Origin: an uncultured Subdoligranulum sp.
GTDB taxonomy: Bacteria > Bacillota > Clostridia > Christensenellales > CAG-314
DNA length: 17,961 nucleotides
NCBI GenBank assembly: GCA_900551395.1
Contig: URVX01000005.1
Coordinates: 1 to 17,961 of the forward strand
Reading direction: 5' to 3'
Shown: positions 1-6,781 of the stretch, one piece after another
How positions within the stretch are numbered: position 1 is the stretch's first letter
How the letters are laid out: each line of letters opens with the position of its first letter
Notes under the pieces: generated by a model
The model's database searches: none
What the model was told of the DNA's origin: nothing
Seen by the model: only the letters and a program-made list of their open reading frames with translations
Made by a program: the position numbers and the translations under genes

Positions 1-2289
1 GGAAACCTTTGCGCCGGCCCGCGCACGCAGAGAGTAGGGGGCGACGCTTGTCGAGCCTCGCCCGTTTCTGCCCCAGTCGATAAAAATCTTTCCTTTCCGC
101 TTCTCCTTTCTTATATTGGAGGTGTATCTTTCCGGCCACTTTTTTTCGGCGGCTTCCGCCACCCTTTTGGAAAACTCGGAAACCTTTTTCCAGTCGGCGT
201 CCGGCAGCAGGGGAACTACGATATGATAGCCCTTTCCGCCGCTTACCTTCAGAAACGACTTGAGTCCCAGCCCGTTCAGCACTTTTTTTACGTCGCGCGC
301 GCCCTGTCTGACTTTTTCTGCCGGCAGTTTTTCGTCGGGATCCAAATCGAAAACCATAATGTCCGGCTTTTCGGCATTTTCGACGCGGCTGCCCCAGACG
401 TGAAATTCGACAGTGCCAAGCTGAACCTCGTAAATCAGACCTGTTTTGTTTTTGATATAATAATATTCGCCGCTTTCGCCTTCGGAGTTTTTTATTTCGG
501 TTATTCCTATGCCGTCGTTTTGTCCGACGGGATGCTTTTTGAAAAAGCAGGCTTTAGAAACGCCCTCGTGACAGCGCACGACGCTGACTATGCGTTCTCC
601 CGCATATTTGAGCATCCTTTCCGCCGCCGCTGCGTAATACTGCGCCACCTCCGATTTGGAAAGGGGAGGCGAGCTGTAGACAAGCCGCTGCGGGCTGCTT
701 ATCTTAACGCCGCAAATCGTGTCGCCGTCCGCAGCCGCCTCGTCGGAAAGACGTGGGGGTGACGGTTTTTCAATCGTTACGTCGCGCGCGGACTTGTCCT
801 CGCGCAGTCCCTTGTAGCTTGCCTGCCGCAGTACGTTTTCAGCAGTCCACTCGGCAAACTGGATTTCGGCAACGAATTGCGGCTTGAGCCAGAACGCGGT
901 TTCGTCTTTTTTTATCGGCGGAGCGGCGGAAAACGGGCATTTTTCCGTCTTTGCCGGCTTAAATTGCTTGAGCAGAGCCTTTGCCTCTGCCGAGCCGAAG
1001 CCCGTGCCCGCACGACCGGCATATATCAGGCTTCCGTTTTTAAAATATCCCAGCAGAACAGCGCTCAGACCGTCGGTTTTTTTGGCGGTGCGGACATAGC
1101 CTCCCACGACGAATTCCTGACGGTTGTAGCATTTTAACTTTATCCAGTCGCCGTTTCGGCTGCCGGAATAGAGCGAATCTGCTTTCTTGCCTATGATTCC
1201 CTCCAGTCCAAGCTCTTTGGCGGCATCGAAGCACTCTTGTCCTTTGCCCTCCACGTGGGAGGAAAATTTTATTTCGTCGGGAGCGGACGTAAGCAGCTTT
1301 TCCAGCCGCTGCTTCCTCCGGATAAGAGGAAGCGAGCGCAAATCCTCTCCGTCGAGAGCCAAAAGGTCGAACACCATGTAAACGGGCTGCCTTTCGTCTT
1401 GGAGACGGAAATGTCTCTGAAGCGCCTGAAAATCGCTTCTGCCGTCGTCGTCGGCGATTATCGCCTCGCCGTCCAGCACGAGCGCGCGTCCCTTTGCCAA
1501 AGCTTTTATTGCCTGCGCGACAGAGGGCAGCTTTTCGGAAAAATCTTTTCCGTTTCTTGTAAAAAGCCTCACCTGTCCGTTTTGCGCATACGCCGCTATA
1601 CGATAGCCGTCGTATTTTATTTCGTAAACCCAGCCGTCCTGCGCGGGCGGAGCGGAAGCTCTCCGCGCAAGCATTAAGTCGGCGCGGTCGAAAGGGATTT
1701 TTCGTGCGGTCAAATCGTTTTGTTTTGCAATTCCGCTGCCGGCGAGGCCGCTTTTTACGCTTTTTTCCTTGCCGGTTATGCCGGCAGAGTCCTTTGCAAA
1801 AGAGTCTTTTTCTTTTATCAGCAGCCAGTTTTCGCTGTCATTTTTTGCGCTGTCGCTCTTTAGCCTGACAAGCGCCCAGTCGCCCTTGAGTCTTTTCCCC
1901 TGCAGTCGGATTTTGAGAGAGCCGGACTTCAGCCCCGCGTCGAAATCTCCCGTCGGCGTCCAGGTCCCCTCGTCCCAGAGCAAAACCGTTCCGCCGCCGT
2001 ACTCTCCTTTGGGTATGACGCCTTCAAAATCCGCATAATCGACGGGGTGGCCCTCAACGCGGACGGCGAGACGCTTGTCTAAAGGGTTGAAGGACGGACC
2101 CTTGGGCACTGCCCAGCTCAACAGAACGCCCTCCCACTCCAGTCTGAAATCGAAGTGTCTTGACCTGGCGTAGTGCAGCTGAACGGAAAATTTTCTTTCT
2201 TTTCCGGCTCTTTTTTTGATTTTGCCCGACGGCTCCGGCGTAACGGCAAAATTTCTTTTTTCCTTGTATTTTTTCAGATTGGTTTCCAT
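1..2289 (-). CDS. ligD: Multidomain ATP-dependent DNA ligase D (PE-LIG-POL), C-terminus cut by window edge
   Basis: LigD carries out non-homologous end joining of double-strand breaks, normally with the Ku protein; no Ku gene is in this window. I translated the minus strand by hand: 763 codons are open from ATG at 2289 to the left edge. Residues about 30-150 are the 3'-phosphoesterase domain, with H39, H45-x-D47-x-R49, E79, H81 and Y85 at the positions of the known metal and phosphate ligands. Residues about 196-490 are the ligase, with motif I KYDGYR (adenylated lysine K225), an EGIIGKK motif and WIKLK. Residues from about 520 are the archaeo-eukaryotic primase-type polymerase, with catalytic D648-L-D650, then GGKGYH and IDWGRNGRG. 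This domain order is that of Pseudomonas LigD (about 840 aa), so roughly 70-80 residues are missing off the left edge. No Shine-Dalgarno sequence precedes the ATG, so the start is the least certain part. A terminator separates it from marR. Confidence 0.93.
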   Translation of the reverse strand, partial: METNLKKYKEKRNFAVTPEPSGKIKKRAGKERKFSVQLHYARSRHFDFRLEWEGVLLSWAVPKGPSFNPLDKRLAVRVEGHPVDYADFEGVIPKGEYGGGTVLLWDEGTWTPTGDFDAGLKSGSLKIRLQGKRLKGDWALVRLKSDSAKNDSENWLLIKEKDSFAKDSAGITGKEKSVKSGLAGSGIAKQNDLTARKIPFDRADLMLARRASAPPAQDGWVYEIKYDGYRIAAYAQNGQVRLFTRNGKDFSEKLPSVAQAIKALAKGRALVLDGEAIIADDDGRSDFQALQRHFRLQDERQPVYMVFDLLALDGEDLRSLPLIRRKQRLEKLLTSAPDEIKFSSHVEGKGQECFDAAKELGLEGIIGKKADSLYSGSRNGDWIKLKCYNRQEFVVGGYVRTAKKTDGLSAVLLGYFKNGSLIYAGRAGTGFGSAEAKALLKQFKPAKTEKCPFSAAPPIKKDETAFWLKPQFVAEIQFAEWTAENVLRQASYKGLREDKSARDVTIEKPSPPRLSDEAAADGDTICGVKISSPQRLVYSSPPLSKSEVAQYYAAAAERMLKYAGERIVSVVRCHEGVSKACFFKKHPVGQNDGIGITEIKNSEGESGEYYYIKNKTGLIYEVQLGTVEFHVWGSRVENAEKPDIMVFDLDPDEKLPAEKVRQGARDVKKVLNGLGLKSFLKVSGGKGYHIVVPLLPDADWKKVSEFSKRVAEAAEKKWPERYTSNIRKEKRKGKIFIDWGRNGRGSTSVAPYSLRARAGAKVS

Positions 2290-2361
2290 TGCAAAAATTA
2301 TGCTCGGGGACTGCCCTGTTTATACGCTGAGGCTGTTTGAGGCGTCTATGCGTCGTAATTG

Positions 2362-2396
2362 AAAAGCGACCGCGCTTGAAGCGCGGTCGCTTTTTT
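2362..2396. terminator. Rho-independent terminator between marR and ligD
   Basis: A perfect 10-bp GC-rich stem (2366-2375 with 2381-2390) closes a five-base loop. It has four A on the left and six T on the right. It lies just downstream of the marR stop on the minus strand, where the U-tract would be only four bases long. It therefore most likely ends marR transcription and keeps ligD in a separate unit. No plus-strand gene ends here, although the longer T-tract is on the plus strand. Confidence 0.8.
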
Positions 2397-2426
2397 GCAG
2401 GTTCGGACAACCTGCCGCAGTATTCT

Positions 2427-2900
2427 TCAGTCGAAACGAACAAGTATGTCGTAAATAAACTGATAGCATTCGGTCAGCTTTATTCTTTCTTCCTCAGTGG
2501 TGTGCTTTTCGAGCTGCTCCTCGAGATTGCCGTGTAGCATTTGAAAGGTGTTCTCCACAAGATCCTTTCCCAGCGGAGTCAGGGCGACGTAAATGTTTCT
2601 GCGGTCTTTTTCTTTCTGAAATCTATAGACCAGCCCTTTGGAAATCATTTTGTCTATGTATTTTGTGGCGTTGGCTTTTTGCAGCGCCGTCTGTCTCGCC
2701 ACCTCCGTCATGTTCATAGGCGCTCTGTTGAGCGAAACAAGCAGGTTGTTTGCCCGTATTGACAAATGCGCTTTGACGATGGGCAGCTTTTCGGCGAGAT
2801 GCTTGGGACGTATTATTTTGCGGTTTTCCAGCTCCGCAACCTCGTTTTTGATGTTGTAGAAAACGTCCATATCGAAGCTTTTTCTTTCAGTGTTATTCAT
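2427..2900 (-). CDS. MarR-family transcriptional regulator
   Basis: A 157-residue protein of typical MarR length. MarR proteins are dimeric winged-helix repressors that bind palindromic operators and usually respond to small ligands or oxidants. The winged helix spans residues about 62-115: a helix-turn-helix around NMTEVARQTALQKANATKYIDKM, given here as two parts (NMTEVARQTALQ and KANATKYIDKM), followed by the wing, whose D-R-R motif (KDRRNIYVALT) is diagnostic. The terminal helices would form the dimer interface. It is divergent from the lipoprotein gene at 3145, and the 244-bp gap holds a perfect 18-bp palindrome that could be its operator, so self-regulation and control of the lipoprotein gene are plausible inferences. 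The ATG at 2900 has no Shine-Dalgarno and sits 9 nt after a strong -10 box. Met11 (2870), preceded by an AAGAAAAAG stretch, is an alternative start. The ligand is unknown. Confidence 0.9.
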   Translation of the reverse strand: MNNTERKSFDMDVFYNIKNEVAELENRKIIRPKHLAEKLPIVKAHLSIRANNLLVSLNRAPMNMTEVARQTALQKANATKYIDKMISKGLVYRFQKEKDRRNIYVALTPLGKDLVENTFQMLHGNLEEQLEKHTTEEERIKLTECYQFIYDILVRFD

Positions 2901-2909
2901 ATTGAATGT

Positions 2910-2938
2910 ATTTTACGCCTTTTCGGTTATTATGTCAA
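2910..2938 (-). promoter_or_regulatory. marR promoter (sigma-A type)
   Basis: On the minus strand, TTGACA (2938-2933), a 17-bp spacer and TAAAAT (2915-2910). The -10 box ends only 9 nt before the ATG at 2900, so the predicted transcript starts 2-4 nt before the start codon. Confidence 0.75.
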
Positions 2939-2961
2939 GCAAATGTAGTAAAAATTAGACT

Positions 2962-2979
2962 GTTTCCTAATTAGGAAAC
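2962..2979. promoter_or_regulatory. Perfect 18-bp palindrome, candidate MarR operator
   Basis: GTTTCCTAATTAGGAAAC is identical to its own reverse complement. It lies in the marR/lipoprotein divergent region, 23 bp upstream of the marR -35 box and about 77 bp upstream of the lipoprotein -35 box. MarR proteins bind palindromes of this size and AT-rich centre. The assignment to the adjacent regulator is an inference from location and symmetry. I saw no second copy in the window. Confidence 0.6.
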
Positions 2980-3056
2980 CTTTGTCTGAAAAACACATCG
3001 ACGGGCGCAATAATTCAATGCGTATACAAAATTTTTAGAAAATGTTCAAAAAAGCA

Positions 3057-3085
3057 TTGACAAAGACTGTGAAATAACATATCAT
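3057..3085 (+). promoter_or_regulatory. Promoter of the first lipoprotein gene
   Basis: TTGACA at 3057-3062, a 17-bp spacer and TATCAT at 3080-3085. The leader is about 53 nt, ending in a good ribosome binding site (AAAGGAG at 3131-3137, 7 nt before the ATG). Confidence 0.75.
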
Positions 3086-3144
3086 ATTTATAACAGTTAA
3101 AAATTTACAACAATAGTAAAAATATTTAAAAAAGGAGAAAAACC

Positions 3145-6100
3145 ATGAAAAAGACCATTTTGATAGTTTTGGTCGTCGTGCTGCTGCTTGTATTCGCAGG
3201 CTGCGGCGCAACAACCTACAAGGTGACCTTTGACACGGACGGCGGCTCTGCCGTTGAGACGCAGACCGTGAAAGAGGGCGAAAAAGCGGTCAGACCCGCA
3301 AATCCCGCCAAAGACGGTTTTGTGTTCGACAATTGGTACACCGCCAAGACGGGCGGTGAAATTTTCGACTTCGACGCGGCGGTGACGGGAGATGTGACTG
3401 TTTACGCACGGTGGAATTCGGCATCTGCACAGACTGTTTCGTTCAAGGTAAACTATGTTGCGGCGGAAGGTCTCGACACCTCCTACAACAAAAGCGAAAT
3501 GGTGACGTTGGCAGTCGGCGCGGATTTGCCCGCTCCGAGCTATGATTATTTGCAGGCGCGCGGCTACTACACCGACCAGTCCATGAACACGGCCTTTTCC
3601 GGAACAAAGGTTACGGAGGATATGCCGGAAATATGGGTCAGGCTTGACAGAAAGCTTTCCATAACGCAAGGCAAATTCGTTTACACCCTCAACGAGGACG
3701 ACACCACTTATGCCGTAAGCGAAAACCCTTCGGACAGAAATACCGAGTCCGTCGTGACGCTGCCTTCGAATATCGGTCCTTACGACGTGACAGCCGTGGC
3801 AAGACGCGGATTTTCCTCCGCCTCGATTGAAAAGCTGATTATACCCGAAGGCTATACCGAAATCATGGAAAACGGCTTTTACGGCAACTCGGCGCTGGTG
3901 GTTGTTTATTTCCCCTCTACGTTGACTACGATAGGCGACACCGCCTTTTTGAACGCGCGCTCGCTTAAGGTAGTGAATTTTTCCGAGGGGCTAAAGAGAA
4001 TAGGCGAAAGCGCTTTTTCCGGCACGAGTCTGTCCTATGTTGTTTTCCCGACTACTCTTGAAGAAATAGGCAGCGACGCTTTTGACATTGCTCAGCCCGA
4101 CGAGGACACTAAAGTGCTCACTGAGGTTCTGTTTATGGGGAACGTCGCGCCCGCAATGGACAGCAACGCTTTCGGCAGCGTAAGGAGAGATTATTTCTGC
4201 TATCCCGAGGCGGAAGAGGCTTACAAGGCGGCTTTCAGCGCTGCGGGAGCGGCAGGCAGCTTGTATTATCACGATGAGAACAGGCTTGCGTATATGGGCG
4301 AGTACGCGCCCGCCGACGGCGAGACTTTCGGAACGAAGCTCTGGCTGAGCGGCAGTTATACGGGCGTTGTCGAGACAATCGACGGCTATGAGGTCGTGGA
4401 AATGAGCGAGCTCAACACCTTTTATTACATAGGCTCGGCTCTCGGAGACAGAAGAGTTGCCATACTCGACAACGAACAACTCACCTTTGTCATGCACGCA
4501 GCCGACAGCGACGGCTTTATCATCGTCGGCAATATACTTTACGACTATGTCGGAAGCGCAGAGGTGCTTTACATTCCCGAAAACGTAACCGAAGTGTCTG
4601 CTGACGCGGTGCAGGGACTTATAACTCTCAAAATGGTTATTTTCGGCGACGACGTCACTACCGTCGGCGAGAGAGCCTTTTCGGGATGCCCTTATCTGGT
4701 AAGCATAGTTTTCGGCATGAATATAGATTACATAGGCGATCAGGCATTCAGCATTGCGACTTATCTTATTGACGTGCATTTTCCCAATGCCGAGAGAGTT
4801 CCTTCTTACATCGGTCAAGGCGCTTTTTACAGGCTTGAGGGCTTGGGGCTTATTCCGTCCACAACCGAGTGGGGCGGACTGATGACGGTGTATGTCGGCG
4901 GAACCATGATGAGCAACGCCGGTCCTTTCGAATACATGGCTGCTTTCAACGCGCACAACAAAACGCAGGAGCAGGACGGCGAAGACCAGGACGGCAAGCC
5001 TATTTACAAGGAAGTCAACGCTTACGGCGACTATGCCGACTTTGTGCCTATAGGCGCGGAAGCCGGCGAAGACCGCAAGGGCAAGGTCTACGACATGGCT
5101 GACGGCAGCAGAATTTATCTGTCCGGCGGCGATTCGGCAATACTTTTCCTTTCCGAAAACGGAACCGAAAAACAGATATGGGGCGCGTACCGCTTTGACG
5201 ACTATGAGCAAATCACGATAAGAGCGGGCTTCACGGTCAACGGCACATACGTATATTATTTCGGTAAGCCCGACGGCGACGATTTCCTGATAAGGGACGA
5301 CGTATTCGGCACCTACAATGACAGCAGTCTGACTGTCACGCTGGACGGCTACGGCGTGGCGAGCTTTGTTGACGAAAACGGTCTCAAAAACGGAGCTTAC
5401 TCCGTTAGCGGCGCCGAAATAACCTTTGTCGGCATAGACGGACTGTCCTCCGCGGCATTTACCGCCGCTTCGGGCGATGCGTCCGCACGGCTCTCTCTGA
5501 CCTACGGCGGCACGGCGCACACTCTTTCTTACACGGGCAAGGAGGTCGGAGTTTATCACGACCTGATAAACGGCGGAAGAATCGAGCTGGACGGCAAAGG
5601 GACGGCAAATATTTATTATTTGCACGAGTCTTATGAGAGAAGCTATATCCTTGACGGCTCCAAGTTGAAAATCACGTGGCAGGCTGCCGAAGACGGCGCC
5701 GACCCTCTGGTTTGGGAGTGGACGTACAGCAGCACCGCCCGCACAATCAGCGGTTATTGGAACGCTCACGCGTCGGACTATTACTACAACGTCAGCTTCA
5801 ATTTCGGAATCAAAGCTATTGGTGCGGAGGAAGGCTCTTATACCGACGCTAGTGGCAACACTCTGACGCTTGACGGCTACTTCGTGGCAACGTATAAGCA
5901 ATTCGGGGGCAGCGAAGAAAAATATAATTATTTCAAATTCAGCGAAACCTCCTTGCTGCTCTACTTTGAAGGCGATTTCAAGCTGATTGTTCTGAACGGA
6001 AGCAGCTTCTCGCAGACCGAAGCTTCGGCTACGACTGTTGCGGGGCAATATTACGCGGCCGGCAGCAATTACAATGTATGGCTGGACGGCAACGGACGCG

Positions 6101-6540
6101 CCATTTACAGCAACGGTATGAAAGTATGGGATTATGAAATAGACGGAACGGTGTTCAAGCTGACCTCCTATGACGGAGAAACGCCTTATACTCATGAAAC
6201 GGGCGTGAATGCGCTGGATACGGACGGCTATATCGAAACGGCTTTCTATTCTTGGGGCTACAATTATCTCCGTCTGTTCAAAAATGTTTCCGAGTCCTTA
6301 ACCGTATCTTCGTTTAAGCTGAACGGAACTTCTTATTACATTACCGTTTGCGACAACGGCTTTGTGTTCGGCTACAAATACGGCGAAGCAATAAGCATCA
6401 AGGGCTCTGTTGCCGATTTTGCCGCGGCAAAGGAGGGAATAACCGCCAAAACCAGCTTCGACGTTGTTATCGACGGAACCGAATACACGGCGACCTATTC
6501 CGCAGACGATTGGGAGTGGAACGTGACGCCCAAAGCCTGA
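3145..6540 (+). CDS. Surface lipoprotein with InlB/Flg_new repeat, BspA-type leucine-rich repeats and a C-terminal repeat module
   Basis: An 1131-residue exported protein. Residues 1-20 are a lipoprotein signal peptide with lipobox FAGC (lipidated C20). Residues 26-90 are one InlB B-type/Flg_new repeat ending in the usual YARW, and residues about 97-163 look like a degenerate second copy. Two BspA-type leucine-rich tracts follow (about 205-330 and 473-560), with LTTIGDTAF-like units. From about residue 646 to the end is a different repeated module, five copies spaced 70-95 residues, with the pattern G-x-Y-(x)n-L-D-G-x-G-x-A; I do not recognise a named family for it. BspA and InlB repeats are typical of adhesive or ligand-binding surface proteins, so attachment to host, mucus or polymer is the likely role, but the ligand cannot be read from sequence. 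Its own promoter and terminator make it a single-gene unit. It resembles the lipoprotein encoded next downstream. Confidence 0.9.
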   Translation: MKKTILIVLVVVLLLVFAGCGATTYKVTFDTDGGSAVETQTVKEGEKAVRPANPAKDGFVFDNWYTAKTGGEIFDFDAAVTGDVTVYARWNSASAQTVSFKVNYVAAEGLDTSYNKSEMVTLAVGADLPAPSYDYLQARGYYTDQSMNTAFSGTKVTEDMPEIWVRLDRKLSITQGKFVYTLNEDDTTYAVSENPSDRNTESVVTLPSNIGPYDVTAVARRGFSSASIEKLIIPEGYTEIMENGFYGNSALVVVYFPSTLTTIGDTAFLNARSLKVVNFSEGLKRIGESAFSGTSLSYVVFPTTLEEIGSDAFDIAQPDEDTKVLTEVLFMGNVAPAMDSNAFGSVRRDYFCYPEAEEAYKAAFSAAGAAGSLYYHDENRLAYMGEYAPADGETFGTKLWLSGSYTGVVETIDGYEVVEMSELNTFYYIGSALGDRRVAILDNEQLTFVMHAADSDGFIIVGNILYDYVGSAEVLYIPENVTEVSADAVQGLITLKMVIFGDDVTTVGERAFSGCPYLVSIVFGMNIDYIGDQAFSIATYLIDVHFPNAERVPSYIGQGAFYRLEGLGLIPSTTEWGGLMTVYVGGTMMSNAGPFEYMAAFNAHNKTQEQDGEDQDGKPIYKEVNAYGDYADFVPIGAEAGEDRKGKVYDMADGSRIYLSGGDSAILFLSENGTEKQIWGAYRFDDYEQITIRAGFTVNGTYVYYFGKPDGDDFLIRDDVFGTYNDSSLTVTLDGYGVASFVDENGLKNGAYSVSGAEITFVGIDGLSSAAFTAASGDASARLSLTYGGTAHTLSYTGKEVGVYHDLINGGRIELDGKGTANIYYLHESYERSYILDGSKLKITWQAAEDGADPLVWEWTYSSTARTISGYWNAHASDYYYNVSFNFGIKAIGAEEGSYTDASGNTLTLDGYFVATYKQFGGSEEKYNYFKFSETSLLLYFEGDFKLIVLNGSSFSQTEASATTVAGQYYAAGSNYNVWLDGNGRAIYSNGMKVWDYEIDGTVFKLTSYDGETPYTHETGVNALDTDGYIETAFYSWGYNYLRLFKNVSESLTVSSFKLNGTSYYITVCDNGFVFGYKYGEAISIKGSVADFAAAKEGITAKTSFDVVIDGTEYTATYSADDWEWNVTPKA
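5080..6290 (+). repeat. Five-copy protein repeat module in the first lipoprotein
   Basis: Diverged repeats begin at residues about 646 (GKVYDMADGSRIYL), 720 (VFGTYNDSSLTVTLDGYG), 800 (EVGVYHDLINGGRIELDG), 895 (EEGSYTDASGNTLTLDGY) and 965 (VAGQYYAAGSNYNVWLDGNG). Each copy opens with G-x-Y, then a hydrophobic strand leading to L-D-G, then a strand with alternating aromatic residues. The pattern suggests short antiparallel beta units, possibly a small beta-barrel or calycin-like fold. The first copy is the least regular. Confidence 0.65.
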
Positions 6541-6560
6541 TAAAATAAAATCACAATTTG

Positions 6561-6595
6561 ACTCCCCCAAACACTCTGTTTGGGGGAGTTATTTT
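6561..6595 (+). terminator. Terminator of the first lipoprotein gene
   Basis: A 12-bp perfect stem (6561-6572 with 6578-6589) encloses a five-base loop, 20 nt after the stop codon. The following tract is TTATTTT, so the U-run is interrupted but the stem is very stable. Confidence 0.8.
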
Positions 6596-6644
6596 ACGCA
6601 AAAATGCAAATATTAAAAGAAATGCGAAAAAATCTGAAAAACGC

Positions 6645-6679
6645 TTGACATTGACAAGTTGCCATGTTAAAATCATAAT
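6645..6679 (+). promoter_or_regulatory. Two overlapping promoters offset by 6 bp, before the large lipoprotein gene
   Basis: TTGACA at 6645-6650 pairs with TAAAAT at 6668-6673 over 17 bp. A second TTGACA at 6651-6656 pairs with CATAAT at 6674-6679, also over 17 bp. Both elements are thus doubled in register, giving two predicted start sites 6 nt apart near 6680-6686 and a leader of about 95-100 nt. Confidence 0.75.
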
Positions 6680-6717
6680 GTAATAAATTCATCATGAAAT
6701 AATTTCTTCATTATGAT
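6672..6717. repeat. Inverted repeat overlapping the promoter and start-site region
   Basis: ATCATAATG (6672-6680) is repeated inverted as CATTATGAT (6709-6717). The left arm covers the -10 boxes and so is mostly not transcribed, which favours a DNA-level site over an RNA hairpin. A nested pair, CATCAT (6690-6695) with ATGATG (6713-6718) around GAAA/TTTC, would be transcribed and could fold weakly. Confidence 0.4.
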
Positions 6718-6724
6718 GATAGCT

Positions 6725-6753
6725 ACGGCTTTGAGCGCCCCTTTGAAAGCCGT
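6725..6753 (+). promoter_or_regulatory. Leader stem-loop upstream of the ribosome binding site
   Basis: ACGGCTTT (6725-6732) pairs perfectly with AAAGCCGT (6746-6753) around a 13-nt loop. It lies in the transcribed leader, about 17 nt before the GGGAGG ribosome binding site. No U-tract follows, so it is not a terminator. It may stabilise the mRNA 5' end or affect translation. Confidence 0.45.
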
Positions 6754-6781
6754 TCTAAATAATTTTATCGGGAGGATAAAA

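Noticed and set aside
223..2038. Several plus-strand frames over the first 2 kb
   Set aside because: They are shadows of ligD on the minus strand, whose 763-codon frame has all three domain signatures.
2297..2324. CATAAT and TATAAA motifs upstream of ligD as a promoter
   Set aside because: Neither has an acceptable -35 box at 16-18 bp, so I do not call a promoter for ligD.
3991..6195. Long open frame of 734 codons on the minus strand, opposite the first lipoprotein gene
   Set aside because: It mirrors the codon bias of the plus-strand gene. The translation is low-complexity in character, with no signal peptide, domain or ribosome binding site, while the plus strand shows clear repeats and a lipobox.
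6713..6781. Upstream in-frame ATG giving a 23-residue extension of the giant lipoprotein
   Set aside because: It would place a non-signal stretch ahead of the lipoprotein signal peptide. The ATG at 6782 has a GGGAGG ribosome binding site, and the extension covers a leader hairpin.
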